A stretch of 64,000 nucleotides of DNA, from positions 53,370 to 117,369 of the forward strand of contig CAVPFA010000007.1 of assembly GCA_963703655.1 (NCBI GenBank). Reading direction: 5' to 3'. The notes beneath the pieces were generated by a model. The model was not told the DNA's origin. It saw only the letters and a program-made list of their open reading frames with translations, and made no database searches. Position 1 is the first letter of the stretch. The number at the start of each line of letters is the position of its first letter. This document shows, in pieces, positions 26,559 to 34,136 of the stretch. The position numbers and the translations under genes were made by a program. Origin of the DNA: CAVPFA01 sp963703655 (lineage in GTDB: Bacteria > Actinomycetota > Acidimicrobiia > Acidimicrobiales > Bog-793).

Positions 26559-26656
26559 CCGGCACCGTACCGCAGGACACCGGACGCGAAGCAACAGCGG
26601 GCCCCGAGCTCCAGGCTCGTTCTCCACCTCCCCAACCACCGCCTACGATCTCTCAC

Positions 26657-27241
26657 ATGGGTCGCACCTACGCCGCCATCGACGCGCGACTCGCCGGCTT
26701 TCTCGAGTCACAACCGGTGTTCTTCGTGGCGACGGCACCGCTCTCGGACGAGGGACTCGTGAACTGCTCACCGAAGAGCAACGACGGCGAGCTCGTCGTT
26801 GTCGACCCGCACCGCGTCGGTTATCTCGACAGGACGGGCAGCGGCGTCGAGACCATCGCGCATCTCCGCGAGAACGGCCGGATCGTGCTCATGTTCTGTG
26901 CTTTCCATGGACCGCCGAGAATCGTCCGAATCCACGGTCGGGGCACGGTCGTCGAGCACGACGACGAGGGCTTCGAGCGGTTGTCGAGCAGGTTCGCCAC
27001 CGACCGGCTCGGAGGCGTGCGGTCCGTCATCGTCGTGTCAGCCGACCGCATCGCGGATTCCTGCGGTTATGGCGTCCCGCTAATGGACTTCACAGCACAC
27101 CGCCACCAACTGTCGGAGTGGGCCGATCGCAAAGGCGACGATGGAATCAGGGCCTACTGGGAATCGACCAATTCCAACAGCCTCGACGGCCTCCCGGCCC
27201 TGAAGGTTTCCAAAGGCCTCGACGACCTCAAGGCCCTGTAG
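26657..27241 (+). CDS. Pyridoxamine 5'-phosphate oxidase-family (FMN-binding split barrel) protein
   Basis: A 194-residue flavin- or heme-binding split-barrel protein. Typical opening ARLAGFLESQPVFFVATAPL, then VNCSPKSN, GRIVLMFCAFHGPPRIVRIH and GRGTVVE. Family members reduce or oxidise cofactors, or are stress proteins; the substrate is unknown. The last 25 codons (SNSLDGLPALKVSKGLDD) contain a 30-base sequence that is repeated exactly after the stop codon, so the C-terminus has been shaped by local duplication. Confidence 0.8.
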   Translation: MGRTYAAIDARLAGFLESQPVFFVATAPLSDEGLVNCSPKSNDGELVVVDPHRVGYLDRTGSGVETIAHLRENGRIVLMFCAFHGPPRIVRIHGRGTVVEHDDEGFERLSSRFATDRLGGVRSVIVVSADRIADSCGYGVPLMDFTAHRHQLSEWADRKGDDGIRAYWESTNSNSLDGLPALKVSKGLDDLKAL

Positions 27242-27301
27242 CTCAAATAGCTTCGACGGCCTCCGGCCCGCAATTCCAACAGCCTCGACGGCCTCCCGGC
27301 C
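27170..27301 (+). repeat. 30-bp direct repeat at the 3' end of the split-barrel gene
   Basis: AATTCCAACAGCCTCGACGG plus ten more bases occurs at 27170-27199 inside the gene and again at 27272-27301 outside it, with a degenerate third version between (27247-27269). Short tandem-duplication product; the intergenic copy is not coding. Confidence 0.8.
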
Positions 27302-27335
27302 ATGCATCAACCGGGAGCCTGCGCCGCACCCAATC

Positions 27336-27614
27336 TCAGGCCGGCATGAGCGAGACCGCCTCGTAGCGGCCGCCGAGGGAGGCGGTGACCAAGAAGGTGA
27401 CCTCGCTGCCCACGGCGACCTGCCGGCTGCCGTCGAGGATCGCCGTGCTGTGGAACTCGAACACGGCGCCCCCGGGAACTGCCACCAGGCCGAGCCCGCG
27501 CTCGGCGTCGAAGGCCCGGACCGTCCCGAACCTCTGCTGGCGCGTCCCCCCGCCGACGACGTCCTCGAAGTCCGTCCGGACTTCGCACCCCGACGGTGCC
27601 TCGAGATCGCTCAA
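27336..27614 (-). CDS. Cold-shock-domain-like protein
   Basis: 92 residues. After a short leader the OB-fold pattern appears as FGTVRAFDAERGLGLVAV, then VFEFHSTAILDGSRQVAVG and EVTFLVTASLGGRYEAV. Compared with CspA-type proteins the RNP1 aromatic triad is only partly kept, so nucleic-acid binding is uncertain. It overlaps the hisG stop by four bases and is probably in that operon. Confidence 0.7.
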   Translation of the reverse strand: MSDLEAPSGCEVRTDFEDVVGGGTRQQRFGTVRAFDAERGLGLVAVPGGAVFEFHSTAILDGSRQVAVGSEVTFLVTASLGGRYEAVSLMPA

Positions 27615-28486
27615 TGGACGATCTTGGCGATTGCGAGCTCGACGATGTCGGTTGCGCCTCGCTCCTTCAGCGCCGGGATCAGCACGTTGATCTCGGCCTT
27701 GGGAACGACTGCTTCCACGGCGTAACCGGCCTCGCCGAACAGCTGCGAGACGGTCGGCGAGCGCATGGAGGGCAGCACGGCGATGATGGCGGGCAGGTCG
27801 GTGGGCGAGACGTTCAGTTTTACGAGGACCTTGCCTCGCGCCTCGAGCGCACCTTGCAACAGGACGAGCAGCTGGCCCATTGCGCGGAACTTGTCGGGAT
27901 CGGCCGCCGATGCACGGTTCGCGACCAGCTCTGTGTAAGACGACATGAGCGTGTCGATCACCCGTAAGCCCGCCGCCCGAAGTGCCCGGCCGGTCTCGGT
28001 GATCTCGACGATCGCGTCGGCGACGTCGGGAACCTTGGCCTCGGTCGCTCCAAAGGAGAAACGTACGTCAGCTTCCACTCCCCGCTCCTCCAAGAACCGT
28101 CCTGTGAGCCGTGGGTACTCGGTCGAGACGCGACAGCCCTGCGGGAGATCCTCGACCTTTTGCACCGCAGAGTCGGCACCGACCGCGAGCACGACTTTGA
28201 CCGGCTCGGCCGACGCCTTCGAGTAGTGCAACTCGCCGAGGCTGACGACGTCGGCACCTGTCTCCTCCACCCAGTCACGGCCGGTCACGCCGAGGTCGAA
28301 CAATCCCTCCGCGACGTAGGTCGGGATCTCCTGGGGTCGAAGAATGTGCACCTCGTCGATACGCGGGTCGTCGATCGTTGCCCGGTAGTCCACGTCGGAT
28401 GCTCGCCGGACCGCCAAGTCGGCGGCGGCGAACAGCTCGAAGGTCGCATGCTCGAGCGAACCCTTTGGGAGGACGAGACGCAGCAT
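27611..28486 (-). CDS. hisG: ATP phosphoribosyltransferase, long form
   Basis: First step of histidine synthesis (ATP plus PRPP). Starts MLRLVLPKGSLEHATFELFA, the canonical N-terminus, at the ATG 28486; an upstream ATG adds 20 unlikely residues. Core GLFDLGVTGRDWVEE, PRLTGRFLEERGVEADV and ADAIVEITETG. The C-terminal third (VLPSMRSPTVSQLFG onward) is the allosteric ACT-like domain of the long, HisZ-independent form. 291 residues, intact. No other his gene is adjacent. Confidence 0.93.
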   Translation of the reverse strand: MLRLVLPKGSLEHATFELFAAADLAVRRASDVDYRATIDDPRIDEVHILRPQEIPTYVAEGLFDLGVTGRDWVEETGADVVSLGELHYSKASAEPVKVVLAVGADSAVQKVEDLPQGCRVSTEYPRLTGRFLEERGVEADVRFSFGATEAKVPDVADAIVEITETGRALRAAGLRVIDTLMSSYTELVANRASAADPDKFRAMGQLLVLLQGALEARGKVLVKLNVSPTDLPAIIAVLPSMRSPTVSQLFGEAGYAVEAVVPKAEINVLIPALKERGATDIVELAIAKIVH

Positions 28487-28560
28487 GGGGCTTCCTGACG
28501 GGGAGATCTGGCGGGGAGATGTGCTTTCCGAGCCTACTTCTCGCAACAGGGCTGACTGCC

Positions 28561-28740
28561 GTACCCGACCGCCGTGCCAGACCTGACCGCCGTGCCAGAC
28601 CTGACCGCCGTGCCAGACCTGACCGCCGTGCCAGACCTGACCGCCGTGCCAGACCTGACCGCCGTGCCAGACCTGACCGCCGTGCCAGACCTGACCGCCG
28701 TGCCAGACCTGACCGCCGTGCTAGACCTGACCGACCTACC
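28561..28740. repeat. 18-bp minisatellite between hisG and moaB
   Basis: The unit GCCAGACCTGACCGCCGT is repeated eight times without change from about 28574 to 28720, with degenerate units on both sides (CTAGACCTGACCGACC and so on). All copies are in phase with three, so one frame reads (PDLTAV)n; it carries no start context, and the array lies between two minus-strand genes, so I do not call a protein. Confidence 0.85.
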
Positions 28741-28761
28741 AGGCCTCACTGGCTTACCAGA

Positions 28762-29352
28762 TCAGTGCGGCCGACCCCCTGCGAGAAGGTCCAGCGCGTG
28801 TGGCAAGACGTCGAGAACCGCCTCGAGGCATTCCACCGATCCCGAGGTGGAGCCGGGCAGGTTGAGCACGAGGCAGCTCGCCAGCGTCCCGGCGACCGCG
28901 CGCGAAAGGCGGCCCAGCGGGCTGACCAGCCGCATGGCCTCGGCGAGGCCGGGCGCCAGCCGGTCGAGCACCTGCGACGTGCCCTCGGGCGTTAGGTCTC
29001 GAGGCCCGAACCCCGTGCCGCCGGTGGTGACGATCAAACCGGCGAAACCGTCGGCCAGCTCCGCGATCGCCGTGGCAACCGAGTCGATGCCGTCGGCGAT
29101 GACACGCCGCTCGGTGACCTCGTAGCCGGCAGCTGCGAGGCGTTCGGCGACCGCCATGCCCGACCGGTCCTCGCGTACTCCCGCGACCACACCGTCCGAG
29201 ACGGTGCACACCTTGGCCTGCAGCCGAGTCGCCGGCGTCCCCGGCCCCGCCCCGGCCGCACGCCGCTCCGCCGAGCCCGGCGAGCCCGCCGAGCCCGCCG
29301 AGCCGCGCAACCCCCCCGACTCGCCCGGCGTCCCAGGCCCCGCGCCGCTCAT
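28762..29352 (-). CDS. Molybdenum cofactor biosynthesis protein, MogA/MoaB type
   Basis: Molybdopterin adenylyltransferase-like fold. Conserved VCTVSDGV near the domain start, GLIVTTGGTGFGPRDLTPEG with the TTGGTG phosphate loop, then VAGTLASCLVLNLPGSTSGS. The ATG at 29352 is fixed by a one-base overlap (TGATG) with the rpe stop; the first 45 residues are Ala/Gly/Ser-rich and dispensable-looking. 196 residues. No other moa/moe gene is near. Confidence 0.85.
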   Translation of the reverse strand: MSGAGPGTPGESGGLRGSAGSAGSPGSAERRAAGAGPGTPATRLQAKVCTVSDGVVAGVREDRSGMAVAERLAAAGYEVTERRVIADGIDSVATAIAELADGFAGLIVTTGGTGFGPRDLTPEGTSQVLDRLAPGLAEAMRLVSPLGRLSRAVAGTLASCLVLNLPGSTSGSVECLEAVLDVLPHALDLLAGGRPH

Positions 29353-30074
29353 CAGTCCGCTGAGATCGCCGCCGAGGCGCTGGCGTAGATCCGGCGCACT
29401 GCCTCGGCCCGGTCGGGCTGGTGGAAGACGGCCGAGCCGGCCACGAAGCATCTCGCACCGGCCACGGCTGCCAGCGGCGCCGTCTCCTCGTCGATGCCGC
29501 CGTCCACCTGGAGTGTGACACGGAGATCTTCCCTCTCGGATTGGGCCGCCGCCTCGGTCAACTTGGCTGCGGCGCCAGCCATGAACCTCTGGCCCCCGAA
29601 TCCGGGGTGGACGGTCATGATCAGTAGAAGGTCGACCAGATGCAGGTAAGGTCCTGCCGCCTCGAAGGGCGTCTCGGGGTTCACCACGAGCCCGACCCCG
29701 AGACCCAGACGCCTCATCTCACCACACAAGGCCGCGGTCTCCCCGACCTCGATGTGCACCGAGCACGAGTCGGCGCCGGCGTCGCGGAACGCCTCGAGGA
29801 AGTCCCCGGGGTTGGTCATCATCAGGTGGCAATCGAAGAACATCCCCGTGTGCCGTCTTAAGGACGAGACCACCGGCGGCCCGAGGGTCAGGTTCGGCAC
29901 GAAGTGACCATCCATCACGTCCACGTGCAGCCAGTCGGTCACGTCGGCGACCCTCGCGACCTCCGCCGCGAGCTCCCCGAAGTCGGCCGACAGGATTGAT
30001 GGCGCCACTCTCAGCTCGCCCTCTGCGAGCAAGGGAAGACCGAGCGCATGAGCCCGTTTTGCGGCTTCAACCAC
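29352..30074 (-). CDS. rpe: Ribulose-phosphate 3-epimerase
   Basis: Pentose-phosphate epimerase, TIM barrel. Motifs: VAPSILSADFGELAAEV with the family start, HVDVMDGHFVPNLTLGPPVV, HLMMTNPGDF, VNPETP, TVHPGFGGQRF and VDGGID near the end: the metal-binding His, Asp, His and Asp residues are all present. 240 residues, GTG start. Coupled to moaB downstream; five bases from the long fmt frame upstream. Confidence 0.93.
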   Translation of the reverse strand: MVEAAKRAHALGLPLLAEGELRVAPSILSADFGELAAEVARVADVTDWLHVDVMDGHFVPNLTLGPPVVSSLRRHTGMFFDCHLMMTNPGDFLEAFRDAGADSCSVHIEVGETAALCGEMRRLGLGVGLVVNPETPFEAAGPYLHLVDLLLIMTVHPGFGGQRFMAGAAAKLTEAAAQSEREDLRVTLQVDGGIDEETAPLAAVAGARCFVAGSAVFHQPDRAEAVRRIYASASAAISAD

Positions 30075-30155
30075 CGCCCTACGGTAGCCAAAGGCCGGTG
30101 ACAGCCACGCCGGCGACTGGCACGCCGGCGACTGGCACGCCCGGCGAGAGCCGCG

Positions 30156-31083
30156 CTAGGCGCCGAGGCGCTCGCCCACCTCCGGCCGGGCGCCGCGCAG
30201 CCAGGCATCGAAGGGCTGTGCCGAACGACCCTCGGCCCGGACCTCCAGCAATTCGAGTCGCCCATCGCCACAGACAACGTCGTGGCCGACCAGCGTGCCT
30301 GGTGAAGGGCCGTCGACCCCGAGATCCCCAGTTTCGAGACGAGAGTCGAGACGACCGCGGCCGGGATCCGCAGCGACCGCACGGGCGCGGCTCGACGATG
30401 AGACGCTTTCCTCGAAACGTGGTCCAAGCGCGGCCCACGCGCACCACCCGCTCGAGCTCGACGGCAGGACGTTCCCAGGCGAGCCGCCGCTCGTCGCGAT
30501 CGATCTTGGCTGCGTACAGGGGGTCTCCCACCTGGGGAACGGGCGTACCCAGAGTGGCGACACCGCCGGCCAGGCGGTCGAGTAGCAGGGTCGTGCCGAG
30601 ATGAGCGAGGCGGAGCTGGAGATGGGCTGCGGTCTCGTCCGGCGAGATGGGCGTCTCGACCCGGGCGTAGACGGGGCCGGTGTCGAGGCCCTCGTCGAGA
30701 GCCATGAGGCACACGCCGGTTCGGTCGTCGCCCGCGAGGATGGCCCGTTCCACCGGTGCAGCTCCCCGCCAGCGGGGAAGGAGGGAAAAGTGCAGGTTGA
30801 CCATCGGAACCTGCTCGAGGATCTCGGCGCGGATGATCTTGCCGAAGGCCACGACGACTCCGAGCTCGACGCCCGCGACGAGAACGTCGGCGACCCGGTC
30901 CGACACCGGGAGCCCGAGCTCGAGCGCACACTTCTTGACCGGCGTCGGCACCAGCGCAGCGCCCCGGCCGCGGCGACGGTCGGGTGCGGTCTCGACGAGC
31001 GCCACCTCGTGCCCCGCGCCGTGCACTGCCCTGAGCACTGCAACAGCGACCTCGGGCGTACCGAAAAAGGCGAGCCTCGTCAC
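30156..31083 (-). CDS. fmt: Methionyl-tRNA formyltransferase, one frameshift
   Basis: Formylates initiator Met-tRNA. N-terminal MTRLAFFGTPEVAVAVLRAV, the folate/formyl site FGKIIRAEILEQVPMVNLHF and SLLPRWRGAAPVERAIL, then a C-terminal OB-like domain. After RGKRLIVEP the frame shifts at about 30381-30392: the original frame becomes arginine-rich nonsense, while the other continues ETGDLGVDGPSPGTLVGHDV to a stop at 30156. A consensus error is likely, given the role of the gene. Adjacent to def (25 bases), the usual pair. Confidence 0.9.
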
Positions 31084-31107
31084 AGGCCGTGACCAGGACG
31101 CTCGAGC

Positions 31108-31656
31108 TCAGGCGCCCGAGCTGGTCCCTGCGATCCCGGCGAGCCCGCCGGCCCCATGGCCTTCGGTGCCCGAGAGCGCCCTGCCTCGCAGGATGCGCAT
31201 CGCGTCCTTGCGCTGGTCCTTCTCGAGGCGCTCGAGGAGCAGGATCCCGTCGAGATGATCCAGCTCGTGCTGGAGGACCCGACCGAGGTACTCGTCCGCC
31301 TCGATGGAGATCTCCTCGCCCTCGAGGTTGAAGCCGACAAGGTGCACCTCGTTCGGCCGCACGATCGTCCAGTGCAGGTCGGGGACCGAGAGGCACCCCT
31401 CCTCGTACTCCCACTCGCCGCGGGACTCGACGATCTGCGGGTTTATCACCGTGTGGGGGCCCTCGCCGATGTCGTAGACGAAGATCCGGCGCTCGATGCC
31501 AACCTGTGGTGCGGCAAGACCGACGCCCGGAGCGGCGTACATGGTCTCGATCATCTCCTCGGAGAGGCGAGCGATCTTGCCGTCGATGTTCTCGACCTCG
31601 ACGGCGCGCTGGCGCAGGACGGGGTCGCCGAAGATCCTGATGGGAAAGGTTGCCAC
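31108..31656 (-). CDS. def: Peptide deformylase
   Basis: Removes the N-terminal formyl group of new proteins. Motif 1 GVGLAAPQ (44-51), motif 2 EGCLS with metal Cys88, motif 3 QHELDH with His130, Glu131 and His134, all intact. The C-terminal 20 residues (ALSGTEGHGAGGLAGIAGTS) form a flexible tail not found in short forms. 182 residues. Lies upstream of fmt in the same operon. Confidence 0.95.
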   Translation of the reverse strand: MATFPIRIFGDPVLRQRAVEVENIDGKIARLSEEMIETMYAAPGVGLAAPQVGIERRIFVYDIGEGPHTVINPQIVESRGEWEYEEGCLSVPDLHWTIVRPNEVHLVGFNLEGEEISIEADEYLGRVLQHELDHLDGILLLERLEKDQRKDAMRILRGRALSGTEGHGAGGLAGIAGTSSGA

Positions 31657-31660
31657 TGCG

Positions 31661-31872
31661 TTACTTTATCGACGCCTGGGCGCCGGGCAGCCCCGCGATG
31701 AGCCGCGCGGTCGCCTCCGCGACGTCGTCGACGGCTCGTGCGAACACCTCACGGTTGGCCTGGAGGGTGCGCGGTAGCCGCTTATCTTGCGAACGTACTG
31801 GAGAGCGGCCGCCCGGACGTCGTCATCGGTGACGGGCTCGGGCCTGCGCAGGGTCTGGATGCTTCGGCACAT
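31661..31872 (-). CDS. DUF2277-family protein, frameshifted
   Basis: Small protein of about 70 residues. N-terminal MCRSIQTLRRPEPVTDDDVR and AALQYVRKISGYRAPS match the DUF2277 pattern (MCRxIxTL...ALQYVRKxSGY). At about 31755-31767 the frame shifts; the other frame reads ANREVFARAVDDVAEATARL and ends at 31661. ATG at 31872 chosen, with a GTG two codons upstream. Function unknown; the family often accompanies core genes in Actinobacteria. Confidence 0.7.
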
Positions 31873-31926
31873 GGCCACAGCGTCTCACGTTCGGGCCTGC
31901 CACGTTCGGGCGGGGCGCCGGCCGAC

Positions 31927-32770
31927 CTAGCCGAAACGTGCCCGGATCACCTCGCCCTCCGCGCCCCGAAGCGGCAGCTGCGCCGGAGAAGCCCCGGGAG
32001 CCGAGATCTCGAGCCGCTGCGTCCCTTCCCCGAGGCGGCTGGGCACGACTATTCGTGCGGGTAAAGGTCCCGCGGGCCCAGCGCCGGAAGCCGCGACCGC
32101 GAGTGCCACGGCGAAGCCGGTGTACTCACCGGGAGGCGGCAACAAGATGTCCCCGGGGATCTCGATCACCAAGGAGGTCCGGCTCGCTCGCCGCAGGAGC
32201 CTCGCCACCGACCACCACCCCGCGCACCTCATGCGGTCTCCCGAGCAAGGCCCCGGCTTCGGCGAGCTCACCTTTGGCGATGAGCGCCCGGATCCGTGTC
32301 GACGACACCACCTCGTGCTGTCGTTGGTCGGAGACGAGGCGGACCGGCTCGACGGAGAATCCAGCCTCCTCTCCCATCTGCCGCAGCAAAGCGACGTTTC
32401 CCCTGCGCTCGTTGCCGAAGTGGAAGTCGTCGCCGACGACGACGACGCGGGCGCTGAGCTCGGTCACGAGCACCTCGGTGACGAAGTCCTCCGCCTTCTC
32501 CTTGGCGCGGGCGGCGTCGAAACCGAGGACGAGGATCTGGTCGACCCCGGTCTCGGCGAGAAGCTCGAGCTTCTGATCGAGATCAGTGAGACGAGGCGGC
32601 GCCGTCGCCGGACTGATGACGGCGGCCGGGTTCTTGTCGAACGTCACGACGACGCTGCGCAGGCCTGCGCCGGCCGCTCGCCGCCGCACCTGCTCGATCA
32701 CCCGTCGATGGCCGACGTGGACGCCGTCATAGGCCCCGATGGTCACGGCGCTGCCGTTGTCGAGTCGCAC
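31927..32770 (-). CDS. ribF: RibF-type FAD synthetase with degenerate riboflavin-kinase domain, frameshifted
   Basis: N-terminal FMN adenylyltransferase domain: the nucleotidyltransferase motif TIGAYDGVHVGHRRVI, VVTFDKNPAAVI, VVGDDFHFGNERRGNVALL and SSTRIRALIAKGEL. After GRPHEVRGVVVGGEAPA the frame shifts at about 32178-32196 and the rest is RTSLVIEIPGDILLPPPGEY to a stop at 31927. The C-terminal part has only about 85 residues and no PTAN signature; a normal riboflavin kinase domain is larger. Thus the kinase half may be reduced or inactive. Upstream of truB by 12 bases. Confidence 0.8.
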
Positions 32771-32782
32771 CGCCGTGGGAGG

Positions 32783-33778
32783 CTACTCGTCCTCCGCACT
32801 TGACCCGACACCGGCACGCGGGGCTCCGCCCGGCTGCAACACGACGATGGGTCTCACACGTTCGAGCCCGTGCGGACTGCAGACGGCCACGAGCGCGCCG
32901 GACTGGTCGAGAACGGCCCAGGGGCCGTCGCCAACGACACCGAGGGCCGAGCGCTCGAGCGCCCTCCCGTGACCGAGCGCCCGAGCCAGCTCGGGCGTGG
33001 CGACGACAGCCGGCAGGTCGCGCACGAGCTGCTCGGGAGGGAGCACCCGCTCGGGCCGGACGTCCTCGAGCTGGAGCGCCTCGAGATCGCGGAAGGACCC
33101 GACCGACACGCGCCGCAGCGACCTCAGGTGGGCGCCGCCCCCGAGCCTCGTCCCGAGATCGGACGCGAGCACACGCACATAGGTGCCCGACGAGCACTCG
33201 ACGAGGACCCGGTAACACCCGGGCTCGCCCGTTTCGAAGACGTCGAAACGGAACACCTCGACACCTCGAGACGCGCGCTCCACCTCGATTCCCTTGCGTG
33301 CCAGCTCGTGCAGCCGACGTCCCCCGACCTTTACGGCCGAGACCATGGGCGGGGTCTGCTCGATCCGTCCGGTCAGCGATCGCGCCGCATCCCGAACCTC
33401 CTCGGCGGTGACGGCGTCCATGTCGAAGTGCCCGGTCACCTCTCCTGACGCGTCGAGCGTCGAGGTTGACACACCGAGCGCGACCTCGCCCTCGTATGTC
33501 TTCGGGAGGGCCGAGACGAACCGGAGCAGGCGCGTCGCACGGCCCACCCCGACGATGAGCACCCCCGTCGCGTCAGGGTCGAGCGTGCCGGCGTGGCCCA
33601 CCTTCCGGGTGCCGAGAAGCCCCCGGCACCGGGCGACGACGTCGTGGGAGGTCCACGCCGCCTGCTTGTCGACGACTACGAAACCGTCCAGCTCAGCCCC
33701 GCCAGCCGGGGGTCGGTCGGGTTGACCCGGCTGGTGGGTGTCGGCGAGCCTCGCGGGCTCCCCCTGATCAGGAGTCAT
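32783..33778 (-). CDS. truB: tRNA pseudouridine(55) synthase
   Basis: Makes psi55 in the T loop of tRNAs. Catalytic Asp67 in KVGHAGTLDPDATGVL; the fold is confirmed by PKTYEGEVALGVST, PPMVSAVKVGGRRLHELARK and SGTYVRVLASDLG. A C-terminal PUA-like part follows. 331 residues, intact; the stop is 12 bases before ribF. The N-terminal 30 residues (MTPDQGEPARLADTH) are extra to the usual start, which could be a few codons later. Confidence 0.93.
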   Translation of the reverse strand: MTPDQGEPARLADTHQPGQPDRPPAGGAELDGFVVVDKQAAWTSHDVVARCRGLLGTRKVGHAGTLDPDATGVLIVGVGRATRLLRFVSALPKTYEGEVALGVSTSTLDASGEVTGHFDMDAVTAEEVRDAARSLTGRIEQTPPMVSAVKVGGRRLHELARKGIEVERASRGVEVFRFDVFETGEPGCYRVLVECSSGTYVRVLASDLGTRLGGGAHLRSLRRVSVGSFRDLEALQLEDVRPERVLPPEQLVRDLPAVVATPELARALGHGRALERSALGVVGDGPWAVLDQSGALVAVCSPHGLERVRPIVVLQPGGAPRAGVGSSAEDE

Positions 33779-34136
33779 CGTGGCGAATGCGGCGGAGCGC
33801 CTCCTCCACTCGCTCGCCGGCGGCGACGGCCGGGTCGGCGACGAAGCTGAGCGTGGGGGTCCGCTTCAACCGGACCTCTCGCGCGATCGACGCCTGGAGC
33901 TCAGGACGGCGAACCTCGAGGGCAACAAGGGCTCCCGCGGGCAATGAGGCCATGTAGACGGTCGCATGACGCAGGTCCGGGTCGGTGGTGACACCCGTCA
34001 CTGTCAAGAGCGCCAGCCTGTCGTCATCGTCGCGCAGCCGCTCGAGCGCGTCGCCGAGCACCTGCGCCAGAACAGCGTTGACCCGCGCCGTCCTCGGGTA
34101 TCCGGCCGAGGAGATGCGATCCTGCCGCCTAGGTAC
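33768..34136 (-). CDS. rbfA: Ribosome-binding factor A, start unresolved
   Basis: Late 16S rRNA maturation factor, KH-like fold. The conserved C-terminal part LLTVTGVTTDPDLRHATVYM and VRLKRTPTLSFVADP is in frame from a GTG at 34061. The equally conserved N-terminal helix YPRTARVNAVLAQVLGDALE lies upstream in the same frame, but this region has no ATG, GTG or TTG back to a TGA at 34167. Either a base error hides the start or a rare codon is used; the 5' limit given is approximate. Overlaps truB by 11 bases and follows infB closely. Confidence 0.8.
   Translation of the reverse strand, partial: VPRRQDRISSAGYPRTARVNAVLAQVLGDALERLRDDDDRLALLTVTGVTTDPDLRHATVYMASLPAGALVALEVRRPELQASIAREVRLKRTPTLSFVADPAVAAGERVEEALRRIRHDDS

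Noticed and set aside
28561..28740. CRISPR array
   Set aside because: Units are contiguous 18-mers without spacers; no cas gene is present.
28574..29125. Repeat protein (PDLTAV)n
   Set aside because: It starts inside the minisatellite, has no ribosome site and continues antisense through moaB.
30011..31414. 467-residue minus frame over fmt and def
   Set aside because: Arg/Pro-rich shadow frame; fmt and def motifs are in other frames.
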